From: Lacticaseibacillus absianus
GTDB lineage: Bacteria; Bacillota; Bacilli; Lactobacillales; Lactobacillaceae
Assembly (NCBI RefSeq): GCF_013407595.1
Contig: NZ_JABEKX010000002.1
Span: forward strand, 62,001 to 126,000
Length of the DNA stretch: 64,000 nt
Direction of reading: 5' to 3'
Both the position numbers and the translations under genes were made by a program. This document shows, piece by piece, positions 51,796 through 62,476 of this stretch. The notes under the pieces are model-generated. The model saw only the letters and a program-made list of their open reading frames with translations, was not told the origin of the DNA and did no database searches. Positions within the stretch are counted from its first letter, which is position 1. Each line of letters opens with the position of its first letter.

Positions 51796-53079
51796 ATGGC
51801 ACAGACGCAGCGGATGGTTCAACACCCAATGCTTGAGGTGACCACTCGGCTCTTTTTGTCGCCGGTTATGCGTCAGCGGCTGACAGTGCTGCAGTTTGGT
51901 GCCGACCAGCTGACCGCACATCTACAGGCGGTGGCTGAGGCCAATCCATTCGTACGACTGCGGGTAGCATCACCGGTCGCGCACGGCGCGGCGGTGGACT
52001 GGGTGCCCGACGAGACCACCGAAACGTTGACGGCTCACTTGTTGACTCAGGCGCGGCTGACTCGTGTGCCAGCACGGCTACGTCCGGCACTGACCGCTTT
52101 GTGTCTAGCTGTCGATGACGATGGCTATCTCCGTTCACCGTTAACGCTGCTCGCGGCGACCTACCAGCTGCCAGAGGCGCAGTTGGCCGAGGTACTGCCG
52201 GTGCTGCAGGCGTTCGACCCTGTCGGGGTCGGCGCGCCGGATCTGACCGCGTGCCTGCTGCGCCAGGCGGCGCAACCTGGGTTCGATCCGGTGGCGCAGG
52301 CATTGTTGCGTCACCAGCAGCTGCCCCTGCTAGCAACCCCTGAGCGGTGGGCGAGCCTACCGTATACAGCCACGCAGCTGACGAATGCCTTGGCGGCGAT
52401 CCGGCGTCTGGACCCTGCGCCGGGGCATCAGTACGCGCGCGCCGCGTCGATTCAGTACTTGACGCCGGATTTTGTGGCACAGTCAGTGGCTGGGCGCACC
52501 GTTGTTCAGGTGGCGACAGACGCTTTGCCGCAGTTGGGGTTCGATCAGCGCTACTATGACCAGTTAACGGCTGTGGCGGATGAACCGACTAAGGTGTATT
52601 TGCACGCACAACGGCAGCAATACGAGCAGCTCACCGGCGGCTTGGAACGCCGCAAGACGACGTTGACGTTGATCGGTATGTACCTCACAGATCATCAGCA
52701 GGCGTACTTGAGTGCGCCGCAGACCCATGCGGTTCAGCCACTGACGCTCAGCGACTGTGCGGCGGCGCTCGGTTTGGCAGTCAGCACGATCAGTCGAGCG
52801 GTGCGGGATAAGTACCTTCTGCTCGGTGGCCGCCTGCTTTCCGTTCGGCACTTGTTCGTGCAGGCGGTCCGCCAGGAGTGGTCGCCTGCGCGCGTGCAGC
52901 AGCAGATCGCGGCCTTGATCGCAGGCGAATCTCCCGAGGCGCCGCTCAGCGACGAACTGTTGACCCAGCGCCTCGAGGCGATAGGGGTCACGCTATCTCG
53001 GCGAACCGTGGCGAAATATCGCGCGCTGGCGGGGTTACCTAACGCATTCCAACGCAAAGCAATGCACCGTCAACCGTAA
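51796..53079 (+). CDS. rpoN: RNA polymerase sigma-54 factor
   Basis: A 427-residue sigma-54. Region I is recognisable (TTRLFLSPVMRQRLTVLQFG, LQAVAEANPFVRL), the core-binding domain follows (AFDPVGVGAPDLTACLLRQA), and the C-terminal HTH and RpoN box (LSRRTVAKYRALAGLP) recognise the -24 element. Shorter and more divergent than proteobacterial RpoN, as usual in Firmicutes. I start at ATG 51796 after GGGAGGCAGG; ATG 51769 overlaps the mgtC stop but has no ribosome site. It appears to be the last gene of the sigma-54-dependent operon. Confidence 0.93.
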   Translation: MAQTQRMVQHPMLEVTTRLFLSPVMRQRLTVLQFGADQLTAHLQAVAEANPFVRLRVASPVAHGAAVDWVPDETTETLTAHLLTQARLTRVPARLRPALTALCLAVDDDGYLRSPLTLLAATYQLPEAQLAEVLPVLQAFDPVGVGAPDLTACLLRQAAQPGFDPVAQALLRHQQLPLLATPERWASLPYTATQLTNALAAIRRLDPAPGHQYARAASIQYLTPDFVAQSVAGRTVVQVATDALPQLGFDQRYYDQLTAVADEPTKVYLHAQRQQYEQLTGGLERRKTTLTLIGMYLTDHQQAYLSAPQTHAVQPLTLSDCAAALGLAVSTISRAVRDKYLLLGGRLLSVRHLFVQAVRQEWSPARVQQQIAALIAGESPEAPLSDELLTQRLEAIGVTLSRRTVAKYRALAGLPNAFQRKAMHRQP

Positions 53080-53100
53080 TCGAGGCTGAGCATTACCAGG

Positions 53101-53130
53101 TGGCGCTCCCTAGTAGGGGGGCGCCATTTT
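53101..53130 (+). terminator. Terminator after rpoN
   Basis: TGGCGCTCCC pairs with GGGGGCGCCA (one G-U) around loop TAGTA, followed by TTTT. Confidence 0.8.
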
Positions 53131-53200
53131 GGGTGGAGTGACGCCGGGCTTTTTTTGCCCTCACAGCTTACTTTTGTTCAGCGTTCGCGTGCGTGCATGG

Positions 53201-53206
53201 TACACT
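53201..53206 (+). promoter_or_regulatory. Extended -10 element of the opuB-like operon
   Basis: TGGTACACT gives an extended TGn -10 element (TACACT, 53201-53206). TTGTTC at 53174-53179 is 21 bases away, too far for a good -35. Confidence 0.45.
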
Positions 53207-53233
53207 GGTCACATGACGAAAGGAGCGGTGCGC

Positions 53234-54169
53234 ATGATCGCGTTCAAGCAGGTGACGAAGACTTATCAAGGGGCAGATGCGTTGAGCGGGTTGAGCTTGA
53301 CCATCGCGGACGGGGAGTTCTTCGTGCTGGTCGGTCCGTCTGGTAGTGGCAAGACCACGCTGTTGAAGATGGTCAACCGCTTGGTGGTCCCAACTAGCGG
53401 GACTGTTGAGTTGGACGGCGTCGATGTGGCGACGATGGACCTCGCGGCGCTACGCCGGCACACCGGCTATGTGTTGCAGAGCAGCGCGCTGTTCCCGAAC
53501 ATGACGGTGGGCCAAAACGCCGGTGTGCAGCTGGAAGCCCTTGGCTGGCCTGGCGCTAAGCGTGAGGCACGGGTGCGCGAGCTCCTCGGCCGGGTGGGGC
53601 TAGAACCGCAGACGTATTATGGCCGGATGCCGGCCGAGTTGTCTGGCGGGGAGGCGCAGCGAGTCGGGATCGTGCGCGCGCTGGCGGGGGCCCCGAAGCT
53701 GATCCTGATGGACGAACCGTTCTCGGCGCTGGACCCGCTCTCGCGCCGACAGCTACAGGCGCTGATTGCACAGCTGCACCAGGAGTTGCAGGTGACGATC
53801 GTGTTTGTCACCCATGACATGCAAGAGGCGCTGACGCTTGCGGACCGCCTGGCGGTGATCCACACCGGCACGCTTCAACAGGTCGGGGCTCCGGAGGCGA
53901 TCACGACCGCGCCGGCCAATGCGTTCGTTGCGGAGTTCTTCGCGCAGTCGGCGCCGACTCGGCCAACGCTGGCGCAAGTGCTGGCCGCTGGATTCGGGCG
54001 ACCGGTGGTGGCAACTGACACACCGCAACCATTGGCGGCGCACGCGAGCCTGAGCGCCTGGGCAGCGGTCGTGCAGCGTGAGCCGACGCAGACCGTTGCC
54101 GTGGGCGAGAAGCTGCTGACGGCGGCGGATCTGATCGCGTACCTGGCGAAGGAGGAAGGCCATGATTGA
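53234..54169 (+). CDS. Osmolyte (betaine/carnitine/choline) ABC importer, ATP-binding protein
   Basis: A 311-residue OpuBA/OpuCA-type ATPase. Walker [10 protein letters not shown], signature LSGGEAQRVGIVRALA, Walker B LILMDEPFSALDP and H-loop FVTHDMQEAL are intact. Unlike the long OpuA ATPases there is no clear CBS pair; about 70 residues follow the ATPase core. ATG 53234 follows AGGAGCGGTGCGC. The permease/binding-protein gene overlaps by eight bases. Substrate specificity is inferred from family only. Confidence 0.88.
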   Translation: MIAFKQVTKTYQGADALSGLSLTIADGEFFVLVGPSGSGKTTLLKMVNRLVVPTSGTVELDGVDVATMDLAALRRHTGYVLQSSALFPNMTVGQNAGVQLEALGWPGAKREARVRELLGRVGLEPQTYYGRMPAELSGGEAQRVGIVRALAGAPKLILMDEPFSALDPLSRRQLQALIAQLHQELQVTIVFVTHDMQEALTLADRLAVIHTGTLQQVGAPEAITTAPANAFVAEFFAQSAPTRPTLAQVLAAGFGRPVVATDTPQPLAAHASLSAWAAVVQREPTQTVAVGEKLLTAADLIAYLAKEEGHD

Positions 54170-55691
54170 AGCCGTTGACCAGTACCTGAAGGCGAACAGT
54201 GCGGAGCTGCTCGCGGCGTTGGGGCAGCACGTCTTGTTGTCGCTGATCGCCGCCGTGATCACGATCTTGATCGCGTTGCCACTGGCGGTGGCGCTGTTGG
54301 ACCACCCGAAGCTGGGGGAGGCGGTGCTCCAGGTCGCCAGCGTGATCCAGACGATCCCGAGCCTCGCGATCCTGGGGCTGCTGATCCCGCTGGTCGGCAT
54401 CGGCACGGTGCCGGCGGTGATCGCATTGGTGCTGTACGCTTTGATGCCAATTTTTGCCAACGCTTATGCTGGGTTGCGCAACATTGACCCGCTACTGCTG
54501 GAAGCAGCCGACGCGATGGGCGTGTCCCGGCGCTACAAGCTGTTTCGGATCCAGTTTCCGCTGGCGATGCCTCTGATCTTATCGGGGATCCGCACCGGTG
54601 TGGTGATGATCATCGGGACGGCGACGCTTGCGGCGCTGATCGGCGGTGGGGGGCTTGGGACCTATATTCTGCTGGGGATCCAGAGCAATAACAACGCCGC
54701 GTTGCTGATCGGTGCGGTGCTGGCGGCCGCCCTGGCGCTGGTCGCCAGCGCGGCGATCCGCCTGCTCAGCCGTTTATCCGGACGGACCCTGTTGATCGGC
54801 CTGGCGGTCCTCGTGATCGGTGGCGGCGGGGCGTACGGGGCGCGCGCGCTCAGCCGCCCGCAAGTCGAGACCATTACGATCGCAGGCAAAATGGGCGGGG
54901 AGCCCGAGTTATTGATCAACATGTATAAGCGCTTGATCGAACGCGACCAACCGAACGTCCATGTCGTGATCCGGCGCAACTTCGGTGGCACGAGCTTCCT
55001 GTTCAAGGCGCTGCGCAGCAAGCAGATCGATCTCTACCCAGAGTTCACCGGGACGGTCCTGCAGGCGCTGGTGCCGCAAAAAACGGGCGTGCCTAAGGAC
55101 CCGACCCAGGCGTACCAGACCGCCCGCCAAGCGATCGCCGCGCGCTACCAGCTGACGTACCTGAAGCCGATGGCCTACCAGAACGGTTACGGGATGGCCG
55201 TGCGCCGCGAGACCGCGACTCGGTACCACCTGCGGACGGTCAGCGATCTGGCGGCGCACCCGGACCTGATCGCCGGGTTCGATCCTGATTTTTACCAGCA
55301 ACCGGACGGGTACCCCGGGTTGCGTCAGGCGTACGGGTTGGCCTTCACCACGGTGCGGACGATGGAGCCGTCGCTGCGCTACGAGGCGCTGGCCGACGGC
55401 GACTTAGGGGTGACGGATGCGTACACGACGGATCCGCAGATCCGCAAGTACGACTTGGTGCTGCTGACGGATGATCGGCACTTCTTTCCGCCTTACCAAG
55501 GCGCGCCGTTGATGCGGACCGACTGGGCCAAGGCCCATCCGCAAGTCGTGGCGAGTTTGAACCGCCTGGCGGGTAAGATCACAACGGCGCAGATGCAACA
55601 GCTGAACTACCGGGTGACCGTCAAGCACGAGAAGGCGGCGGTAGTCGCCCGCGAATTTTTGGTCGCCCAGGGGTTATTGACGAAGGAGTGA
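54162..55691 (+). CDS. Osmolyte ABC importer, fused permease and substrate-binding protein
   Basis: A 509-residue fusion. Residues about 10-210 form an OpuB-type permease with five or six helices and the EAA loop EAADAMGVSRRYKLFRIQFP (about 109-128). After a further helix (LLIGLAVLVIGGGGAYGARA) residues about 235-509 are an OpuAC-type binding domain on the outer face (ITIAGKMGGEPELLINMYKR, KQIDLYPEFTGTVLQALVPQ, LGVTDAYTTDPQIRKYDLVL). This fused layout is common in lactobacilli. It imports quaternary ammonium osmolytes or a related compound. Confidence 0.9.
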   Translation: MIEAVDQYLKANSAELLAALGQHVLLSLIAAVITILIALPLAVALLDHPKLGEAVLQVASVIQTIPSLAILGLLIPLVGIGTVPAVIALVLYALMPIFANAYAGLRNIDPLLLEAADAMGVSRRYKLFRIQFPLAMPLILSGIRTGVVMIIGTATLAALIGGGGLGTYILLGIQSNNNAALLIGAVLAAALALVASAAIRLLSRLSGRTLLIGLAVLVIGGGGAYGARALSRPQVETITIAGKMGGEPELLINMYKRLIERDQPNVHVVIRRNFGGTSFLFKALRSKQIDLYPEFTGTVLQALVPQKTGVPKDPTQAYQTARQAIAARYQLTYLKPMAYQNGYGMAVRRETATRYHLRTVSDLAAHPDLIAGFDPDFYQQPDGYPGLRQAYGLAFTTVRTMEPSLRYEALADGDLGVTDAYTTDPQIRKYDLVLLTDDRHFFPPYQGAPLMRTDWAKAHPQVVASLNRLAGKITTAQMQQLNYRVTVKHEKAAVVAREFLVAQGLLTKE

Positions 55692-55696
55692 GCCGA

Positions 55697-56641
55697 ATGA
55701 GTCAGATCGTGGTGTTGAACGGTGATGTGGTGAACTTCGACGGGCAGGTCGACTGGACCCGACTTGGCCCAGATGTGGCCGTCTATGGTCAGACTGCACC
55801 GGCAGAAGTCGTCGCGCGTGCCGCGGGGGCCCAGGTGTTGGTGACGAAGGAGATGCCGATGCCCGGTGCGCTCGTGCGGCAGCTGCCCGCAAGCGTCGAG
55901 CTGATCGTGGAGGCGGGGACCGGCTACAACAACCATGACCGCGCGGCGCTGGCCGAGCGCGGGATCGCTTTGGCCAACGTCCCGGCCTACTCGACCGACC
56001 GCGTCGCACAGACGGCGGTGATGATGATGCTGGCTTTGGCCAGCTCTTTGCAGACGCAGGTGACGATGCTGGCCCACGGCGACCACCGCAACTTTGACGC
56101 GCACTTGATGGTGCCACATGTCGAGCTGAACGGTAAAACCCTGGGTGTGATTGGCTTCGGTCACATCGGGCAGGCGGTGATCAAGATCGCGCAGGCGATG
56201 GGGATGCGGATCCTGGTCTCGACCCGCACACCGCGCGTCGATCGCGACGGGATCCACTTTACCAGTCAAGCGGACCTGCTTGCTAACAGTGACGTGGTCT
56301 CGCTACACCTGCCGCTGACTCCGGCAACGCACCACCTGATTGACTCGGCGGCGCTTGCGCAGATGAAGCCCAGCGCCTTGTTGATCAACACGGCGCGTGG
56401 TGGCCTCGTCGATACGGTCGCGCTGGTCGCAGCCTTGCAGGCCCACCGCCTTGCCGGGGCGGGCCTGGACGTGCAGGAACAAGAGCCACTGCCGGCGACC
56501 AGTCCCCTGTGGGCGCTGCCGAATGTGCTCTTGACGCCACATATCGGCTGGAAAGGCGCGGAGACGCGCCAGCGCCTCGTGCAGATCGTCGCGGATGACA
56601 TTCACGGGTTCCTGAGCGGTCAGCCATTGAACCTCGTCTGA
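55697..56641 (+). CDS. D-2-hydroxyacid dehydrogenase family protein
   Basis: A 314-residue NAD-dependent dehydrogenase. The Rossmann motif GVIGFGHIGQAV is at about 152-163; catalytic R is in NTARGGLVD, E in DVQEQEP and H in LTPHIGW. N-terminal substrate-domain segments (VEAGTGYNNHDRAALAERGI) recall glycerate/hydroxypyruvate and 2-hydroxyisocaproate-type dehydrogenases; the substrate is not certain. ATG 55697 follows AAGGAG by eight bases and starts five bases after the transporter stop, so it is co-transcribed. Confidence 0.9.
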   Translation: MSQIVVLNGDVVNFDGQVDWTRLGPDVAVYGQTAPAEVVARAAGAQVLVTKEMPMPGALVRQLPASVELIVEAGTGYNNHDRAALAERGIALANVPAYSTDRVAQTAVMMMLALASSLQTQVTMLAHGDHRNFDAHLMVPHVELNGKTLGVIGFGHIGQAVIKIAQAMGMRILVSTRTPRVDRDGIHFTSQADLLANSDVVSLHLPLTPATHHLIDSAALAQMKPSALLINTARGGLVDTVALVAALQAHRLAGAGLDVQEQEPLPATSPLWALPNVLLTPHIGWKGAETRQRLVQIVADDIHGFLSGQPLNLV

Positions 56642-56644
56642 TAA

Positions 56645-58183
<1,539 letters not shown>

Positions 58184-58189
58184 GGCGCA

Positions 58190-58218
58190 AGGTCTGTGCA
58201 AGCAGGCCTTTTTATTTT
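58190..58218 (+). terminator. Terminator of the GH1 gene
   Basis: AGGTCTG pairs with CAGGCCT (one G-U) around loop TGCAAG, followed by TTTTTATTTTG. The remaining bases to 58430 hold no recognisable feature except the next ribosome site. Confidence 0.8.
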
Positions 58219-58430
58219 GTGAAAAAAATAATTTCCCGCCCCGTCGCAACGCCTGTGGGGTGGTGATAAGACGGCTCGGTGCGCTTGTGAAGGACAGAAA
58301 AGCATTGACAAGACTAGGGGATCGGCGGATATTAAGTCTTTGTCAATGGCATAAACAGTTAATGCGGTTGAAGTGATACGCCATAACAGGCGAACCCAGA
58401 CCCGGTTGGGGTTTGACGAAGGAGTTGACC

Positions 58431-61145
58431 ATGATTTTGTTCAAGCACGAATTCAGAAGCATCGCCAAGAATAAGGGGCTCATGGCAGCGATGTTGGTGA
58501 TCTTATTCATTCCATTCGCCTACTCGTTTTGCTTCCTCACCTCTGCGTGGGATCCTTACGGGAACACGGGCAAGATCCCCGTGGCGGTCGTCAATCTAGA
58601 CGAACCGGCCAAGTTGCAGGGCAAGACGATCCATGCCGGTCGCGATACCATCGCGCAGCTGCATGATGACAAGCAACTGAAATGGGTGTTCTGCACCCCC
58701 GAGCAGGCCAAAAAAGGCCTGGCCGACAACAAGTACTACACCGTCGTGACTTTCCCGAAGAACTTCTCGGCTAACGCCGCGACACTGATGGACGCGCACC
58801 CGAAGCAGATGGAACTCACGTACAAGACGAACGGGTCGCTGAACTACGTCTCTGAGATCATCAGCCAAGTCGGGGCCGATAAGCTAAACAGCCAGATCCG
58901 CGAGAAGGTCACCACGGCTTTTGCCGTCGAGCTGTTCGATCAGATCAAGACGATCGGCAAGCAGATCAAGACCGCCAGCGACGGCGCGACGAAGATCACC
59001 GCCGGTCAGACCCAGCTCAACGACGGCCTGACCCAGCTGCACGACAACGTCCCGACCCTGAGCGACGGCGTGACCCAGTTGGCGGATGGCGGCACCCAGC
59101 TTTACACCGGACTGGGCCAGCTCAACGGCAAGGTGCCGGCGCTGGTCGGCGGCGTGTCGCAGCTGACTGCCGGCAGCGGCCAGGTCACTGATGGGCTAGG
59201 CCAGTTGAACAAGAATGTCCCTGCACTGAAGACCGGCGTGCAGCAGCTGAACGCTGGGGGCTCCCAGTTGAACGTAGGCTTAGGTCAGTTGAACGCACAG
59301 GTGCCGACGCTGGCGTCTGGTGTGACGAAACTCAATGGTGGAATCAATGAACTGGCCACCAAAGTTGGGACAGAGCCTGATTCCGGCGATCAGAGCAAGT
59401 TGACCTCAGGTGTACGCCTGTTGAAGAATGGAATCAACGAATTGTACCGTCTGACGCTGACTTCGCGCGATGATAACCCGGACATGCCGACGGGGGTCGC
59501 AATGATGAAGGCAGGGATGGATAAGTTAGTCTCTGCGGTTCAGAATCAGAATACTCTGATTAGCACGTCTTTCATGCAAGTTGATATGGGCTTGCCAACT
59601 GTCGCTGGGGTGACCGCTGAAGACATCGGCTTACCCGCCGGTTCGAAGCTCTACCCCCTGTACCACTTTGAAAAAGCGACCACGGCGGCAACTAAGCAGT
59701 CCAAGACTGATCTTGATAGTCTAGAAGCTGCTGTTACCGCCTCAGGCGATGCGGCTGCACAGGCGGCTTTGGATCAGTTCAAACAATCCTATGTGGCGGA
59801 GCAAGAAGCCAACCAAGAAGGCTATTCCACCGTCAAGGCGTATCTGAACTACGCCAAGACCTCGATCGGCGACAAGACCTATGACGCGCAAGGCGATCCC
59901 AAGGGTCTGCTCAACGCCGTCCAGATCTTCCAGACCAAGCTCACCACACTTGATAATGAGCTGAGTCATCCAGACCAGAGCGGTCACGATACGTATAAGA
60001 GTGCCGTTCAGCAACTGCAGGTGGGCCTGACACAACTTGATGACAGCGTCAACGGGGCCAGTGATAAGAGCCTCATGAATGGCGTTGCCCAGCTTAAAGC
60101 AGGTATGAACCAGCTGTACGCCGCAGTGCCAACGCTGAAAGATGGCGTGTCCCAGCTCTACGCGGGTTCTGGTCGGTTGGCTACCGGCCTCAATCAGCTG
60201 AACGGTAAGACGCCAGCACTTGCTAGTGGGGTCTCGCAGCTCTACGCAGGCTCCGGCCAAGTGACGGCCGGCCTGGGTCAACTCAACGGGCAGACGCCAG
60301 TCCTGTCCAGCGGCGTCGCTCAGCTTTACACGGGTTCTGGTCAACTGAACGCAGGGCTCAAGCAGCTCAACGGGCAGGTGCCGACCTTGGCCAGTGGGGT
60401 CAACCAGCTGTATGACGGCTCTGGCAAGCTCGTTGCGGCCAACACACAGCTGTCCGACGGTCTGTCTGCTGGCTACGAGCAGATCGCGCGCACCAAGCTG
60501 ACGAAGCTGACGGCCAAGATGTTTGCCGCACCGTCTAAGGACGTGCAGCTGAAGTACTCGAGCGTCAAGAACTACGGTGCCGCCTTGGCCCCTTACGTGC
60601 TGGCGTTGGCGCTGTTCATCGCGATCATCATCTTCAACTTCGCCTACCCGATGAAGCGGGAAGCCGACGACGACCGCGCACCGCTGCAGTGGCTCTTGAG
60701 CAAGCTGGCGGTCGGGACCGGGGTCGCCGTGGCTGCCGGGCTCATCGAAGCCGGTCTGATGCTGGCGATGATGCACCTGCCAGTCGATCACGTGGCCGGG
60801 TTCTTCGGGATCACGCTGCTGTTCGCCTTGGCTGCACAGTATCTGACGATGATGCTCAACATCGCCTTTGGCCGCGCCGGGATCTTCGTCGCCTTGGGCT
60901 TGCTCACCCTGAGCGGCTCCGGTGGCCTGTTCCCAGCTGAGACGATCAGCCCGCTGTATGAAAGCACGCAGAAGTTCCTACCGCTGACCTATGCGATCAA
61001 CGGTTACCGGGAGATGATCACAAGCGGGATCAACGCCGGCACGGTCGCGACCAGCGTGGTCGTGCTCCTCGCCACGGCGGTGATCAGCCTCGCCTTGATG
61101 ATCCCCGCGACGATGATGCACATGAAGACGCCCGCCCACGACTGA
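58431..61145 (+). CDS. YhgE/Pip-family membrane protein
   Basis: A 904-residue protein of the YhgE/Pip (phage infection protein) family. One helix lies near the N-terminus (MAAMLVILFIPFAYSFCFLT), followed by a YhgE N-terminal domain (KIPVAVVNLDEPAKLQGKTI), then a very long external region with two blocks of coiled, X5-QL repeats (about 189-305 and 551-678), and a C-terminal group of about five helices from residue 720. Members are thought to be ABC-2-like membrane complexes linked to envelope export, and also serve as phage receptors in lactococci. GAAGGAGTTGACC precedes the ATG. A MarR gene follows after 21 bases. Confidence 0.9.
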   Translation: MILFKHEFRSIAKNKGLMAAMLVILFIPFAYSFCFLTSAWDPYGNTGKIPVAVVNLDEPAKLQGKTIHAGRDTIAQLHDDKQLKWVFCTPEQAKKGLADNKYYTVVTFPKNFSANAATLMDAHPKQMELTYKTNGSLNYVSEIISQVGADKLNSQIREKVTTAFAVELFDQIKTIGKQIKTASDGATKITAGQTQLNDGLTQLHDNVPTLSDGVTQLADGGTQLYTGLGQLNGKVPALVGGVSQLTAGSGQVTDGLGQLNKNVPALKTGVQQLNAGGSQLNVGLGQLNAQVPTLASGVTKLNGGINELATKVGTEPDSGDQSKLTSGVRLLKNGINELYRLTLTSRDDNPDMPTGVAMMKAGMDKLVSAVQNQNTLISTSFMQVDMGLPTVAGVTAEDIGLPAGSKLYPLYHFEKATTAATKQSKTDLDSLEAAVTASGDAAAQAALDQFKQSYVAEQEANQEGYSTVKAYLNYAKTSIGDKTYDAQGDPKGLLNAVQIFQTKLTTLDNELSHPDQSGHDTYKSAVQQLQVGLTQLDDSVNGASDKSLMNGVAQLKAGMNQLYAAVPTLKDGVSQLYAGSGRLATGLNQLNGKTPALASGVSQLYAGSGQVTAGLGQLNGQTPVLSSGVAQLYTGSGQLNAGLKQLNGQVPTLASGVNQLYDGSGKLVAANTQLSDGLSAGYEQIARTKLTKLTAKMFAAPSKDVQLKYSSVKNYGAALAPYVLALALFIAIIIFNFAYPMKREADDDRAPLQWLLSKLAVGTGVAVAAGLIEAGLMLAMMHLPVDHVAGFFGITLLFALAAQYLTMMLNIAFGRAGIFVALGLLTLSGSGGLFPAETISPLYESTQKFLPLTYAINGYREMITSGINAGTVATSVVVLLATAVISLALMIPATMMHMKTPAHD
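58998..59346 (+). repeat. First block of QLN/GVxQL repeats in the YhgE/Pip gene
   Basis: The encoded protein repeats a unit of about 28 residues with the pattern GxxQLNxxVPxLxxGVxQLxxG about four times. DNA copies are diverged, so this is a protein-level repeat, predicted to form an extended helical stalk. Confidence 0.8.
60085..60465 (+). repeat. Second block of QLN/GVxQL repeats in the YhgE/Pip gene
   Basis: The same unit recurs about four and a half times (for example GVSQLYAGSGRLATGLNQLN, GKTPALASGVSQLYAGSGQV). The high similarity of adjacent DNA units (CAGCTCTACGCAGG-type) leaves room for recombination-driven length change. Confidence 0.8.
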
Positions 61146-61166
61146 TCGGGGCAGAAAGGAACGCCG

Positions 61167-61601
61167 ATGGGAGACCCGCAACTGCTTCAAGATTACCTGC
61201 GCATGTACTGGCAGACGTTCAAAAAGCTAGACGAGCTGATCGCCGAGCCGATGAAGGCGGACGGGCTTTCCTTCGAGCAATTCCTGATCATGCGCGACTT
61301 GGCGGCCGGTCACGAGCTGGCGGTCAGTGAGATCGCGCAGCGCCGTGGGGTGACCCGCGCCGCGATCTCCCGGCAGATCAAGGTCTTGATCACGCGGGGG
61401 ATGGTGGTGCAGGAGCGCCAGATGGGCGACCGCCGGCGCTTGCCGCTGGCGTTGACGCCTGCCGGAGCCGCAGTCACCGCACGCCTGAACCAGCAGATCG
61501 AGGCGCGCTTCGCTTACTGGGTCGAACTGCTCGGTGAGGCGGACGCCCGCGAGCTGCTGCGGCTGATGGAGCGTGTCGGCGAGCGGATCATTCAACGCTA
61601 A
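61167..61601 (+). CDS. MarR-family regulator of the YhgE/Pip operon
   Basis: A 144-residue MarR protein: LSFEQFLIMRDLAAGHELAV, SEIAQRRGVTRAAISRQIKV and the wing ERQMGDRRRLPLALTPAG are complete, in contrast to the broken MarR at 24 kb. It ends the operon with the YhgE/Pip gene and probably represses it. AAAGGAACGCCG precedes the ATG. Confidence 0.92.
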   Translation: MGDPQLLQDYLRMYWQTFKKLDELIAEPMKADGLSFEQFLIMRDLAAGHELAVSEIAQRRGVTRAAISRQIKVLITRGMVVQERQMGDRRRLPLALTPAGAAVTARLNQQIEARFAYWVELLGEADARELLRLMERVGERIIQR

Positions 61602-61608
61602 GTGGTCG

Positions 61609-61646
61609 GACCGGGTCAACGACTAATGTTGACCCGGTCTTTTTTT
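61609..61646 (+). terminator. Intrinsic terminator of the YhgE-MarR operon
   Basis: A 12-bp perfect stem GACCGGGTCAAC / GTTGACCCGGTC with a 7-base loop is followed by seven T residues. Confidence 0.95.
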
Positions 61647-61706
61647 GGCCTACCCGAGCCGACCGGCTTGCGGTATACTGGGCACATTCTGACTGGGGGC
61701 GTGGCG

Positions 61707-62462
61707 ATGACGGTGACGAGCTTCTTCTATCTATTAGCGGCGGGGGTGGCGGCCGGGCTACTGAGCTCGATGGCGGGGCTGGCGTCGTTGGTCTCGTATC
61801 CGGTGCTGCTGAGCCTGGGCGTGCCGCCGGTCAACGCGAACGTGACGAACACGGCCGCGCTGATCTTCAACGGACTGGGGTCGGGGCTGTCAAGTCTGCG
61901 TGAGTTGCGGGCCCATCCGCGCATCACGCTGCGGGTGACGGTCTGGGCGTTGCTCGGCGGGCTGGTCGGCAGCCTGATCCTCGCCTTTGCGCCGGCGACG
62001 ACGTTTGAGAAGGTCGTCCCGTTTTTGATCCTACTGGCCGCCCTGTTGATGTTGTGGTCGGCGCGGCCGCAGTCCCAACGGGCGGCGGCAAGCGGTGGTG
62101 ATCACCGCGTTGGCCAGGCACTGGCGGTGTTGGCCGTGGGGGTCTACATCGGCTACTTCGGCGCAAGTGCTGGGATCATCATGCTCTCGATCCTCAGCCT
62201 GACGCTGACGGTGGACTTTGCGACGAGCAATGCGATCAAGAACTTCGCGTGTTTTGCCACTAACGTGATGGCGCTCGTGATCTACATGCTGACGACGCGG
62301 ATCTACTGGCTGATGGTGGTGCCCTTGGGCGCGGGGATGTTCGTCGGTGGCTTCCTCGGGCCGATCGTCGTGCGCCATGTCTCGGCGCAGTTGCTACGGC
62401 TCAGCGTGGCGATCGCCGCCTTGGGCCTGGCCGGGTATTTGTTCTACGGTGCGTACGGCTGA
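61707..62462 (+). CDS. TSUP-family (TauE/SafE) anion exporter
   Basis: A 251-residue membrane protein with about eight helices in two halves. Family repeats are visible: VAAGLLSSMAGLASLVSYPV with NVTNTAALIFNGLGS in the first half, and GYFGASAGIIMLSILSLTLT with NAIKNFACFATN in the second. TSUP proteins move sulfite, sulfonates or other organic anions; substrate unknown. ATG 61707 lies after GGGGGCGTGGCG; a TATACT -10 element is at 61674-61679. Confidence 0.88.
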   Translation: MTVTSFFYLLAAGVAAGLLSSMAGLASLVSYPVLLSLGVPPVNANVTNTAALIFNGLGSGLSSLRELRAHPRITLRVTVWALLGGLVGSLILAFAPATTFEKVVPFLILLAALLMLWSARPQSQRAAASGGDHRVGQALAVLAVGVYIGYFGASAGIIMLSILSLTLTVDFATSNAIKNFACFATNVMALVIYMLTTRIYWLMVVPLGAGMFVGGFLGPIVVRHVSAQLLRLSVAIAALGLAGYLFYGAYG

Positions 62463-62476
62463 GTCAAGCAGATTAG

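Noticed and set aside
58998-60465. Repeat blocks as phage tape-measure or CRISPR
   Set aside because: The repeats are at protein level inside an intact YhgE/Pip gene with membrane helices at both ends and a MarR partner; no phage genes surround it.
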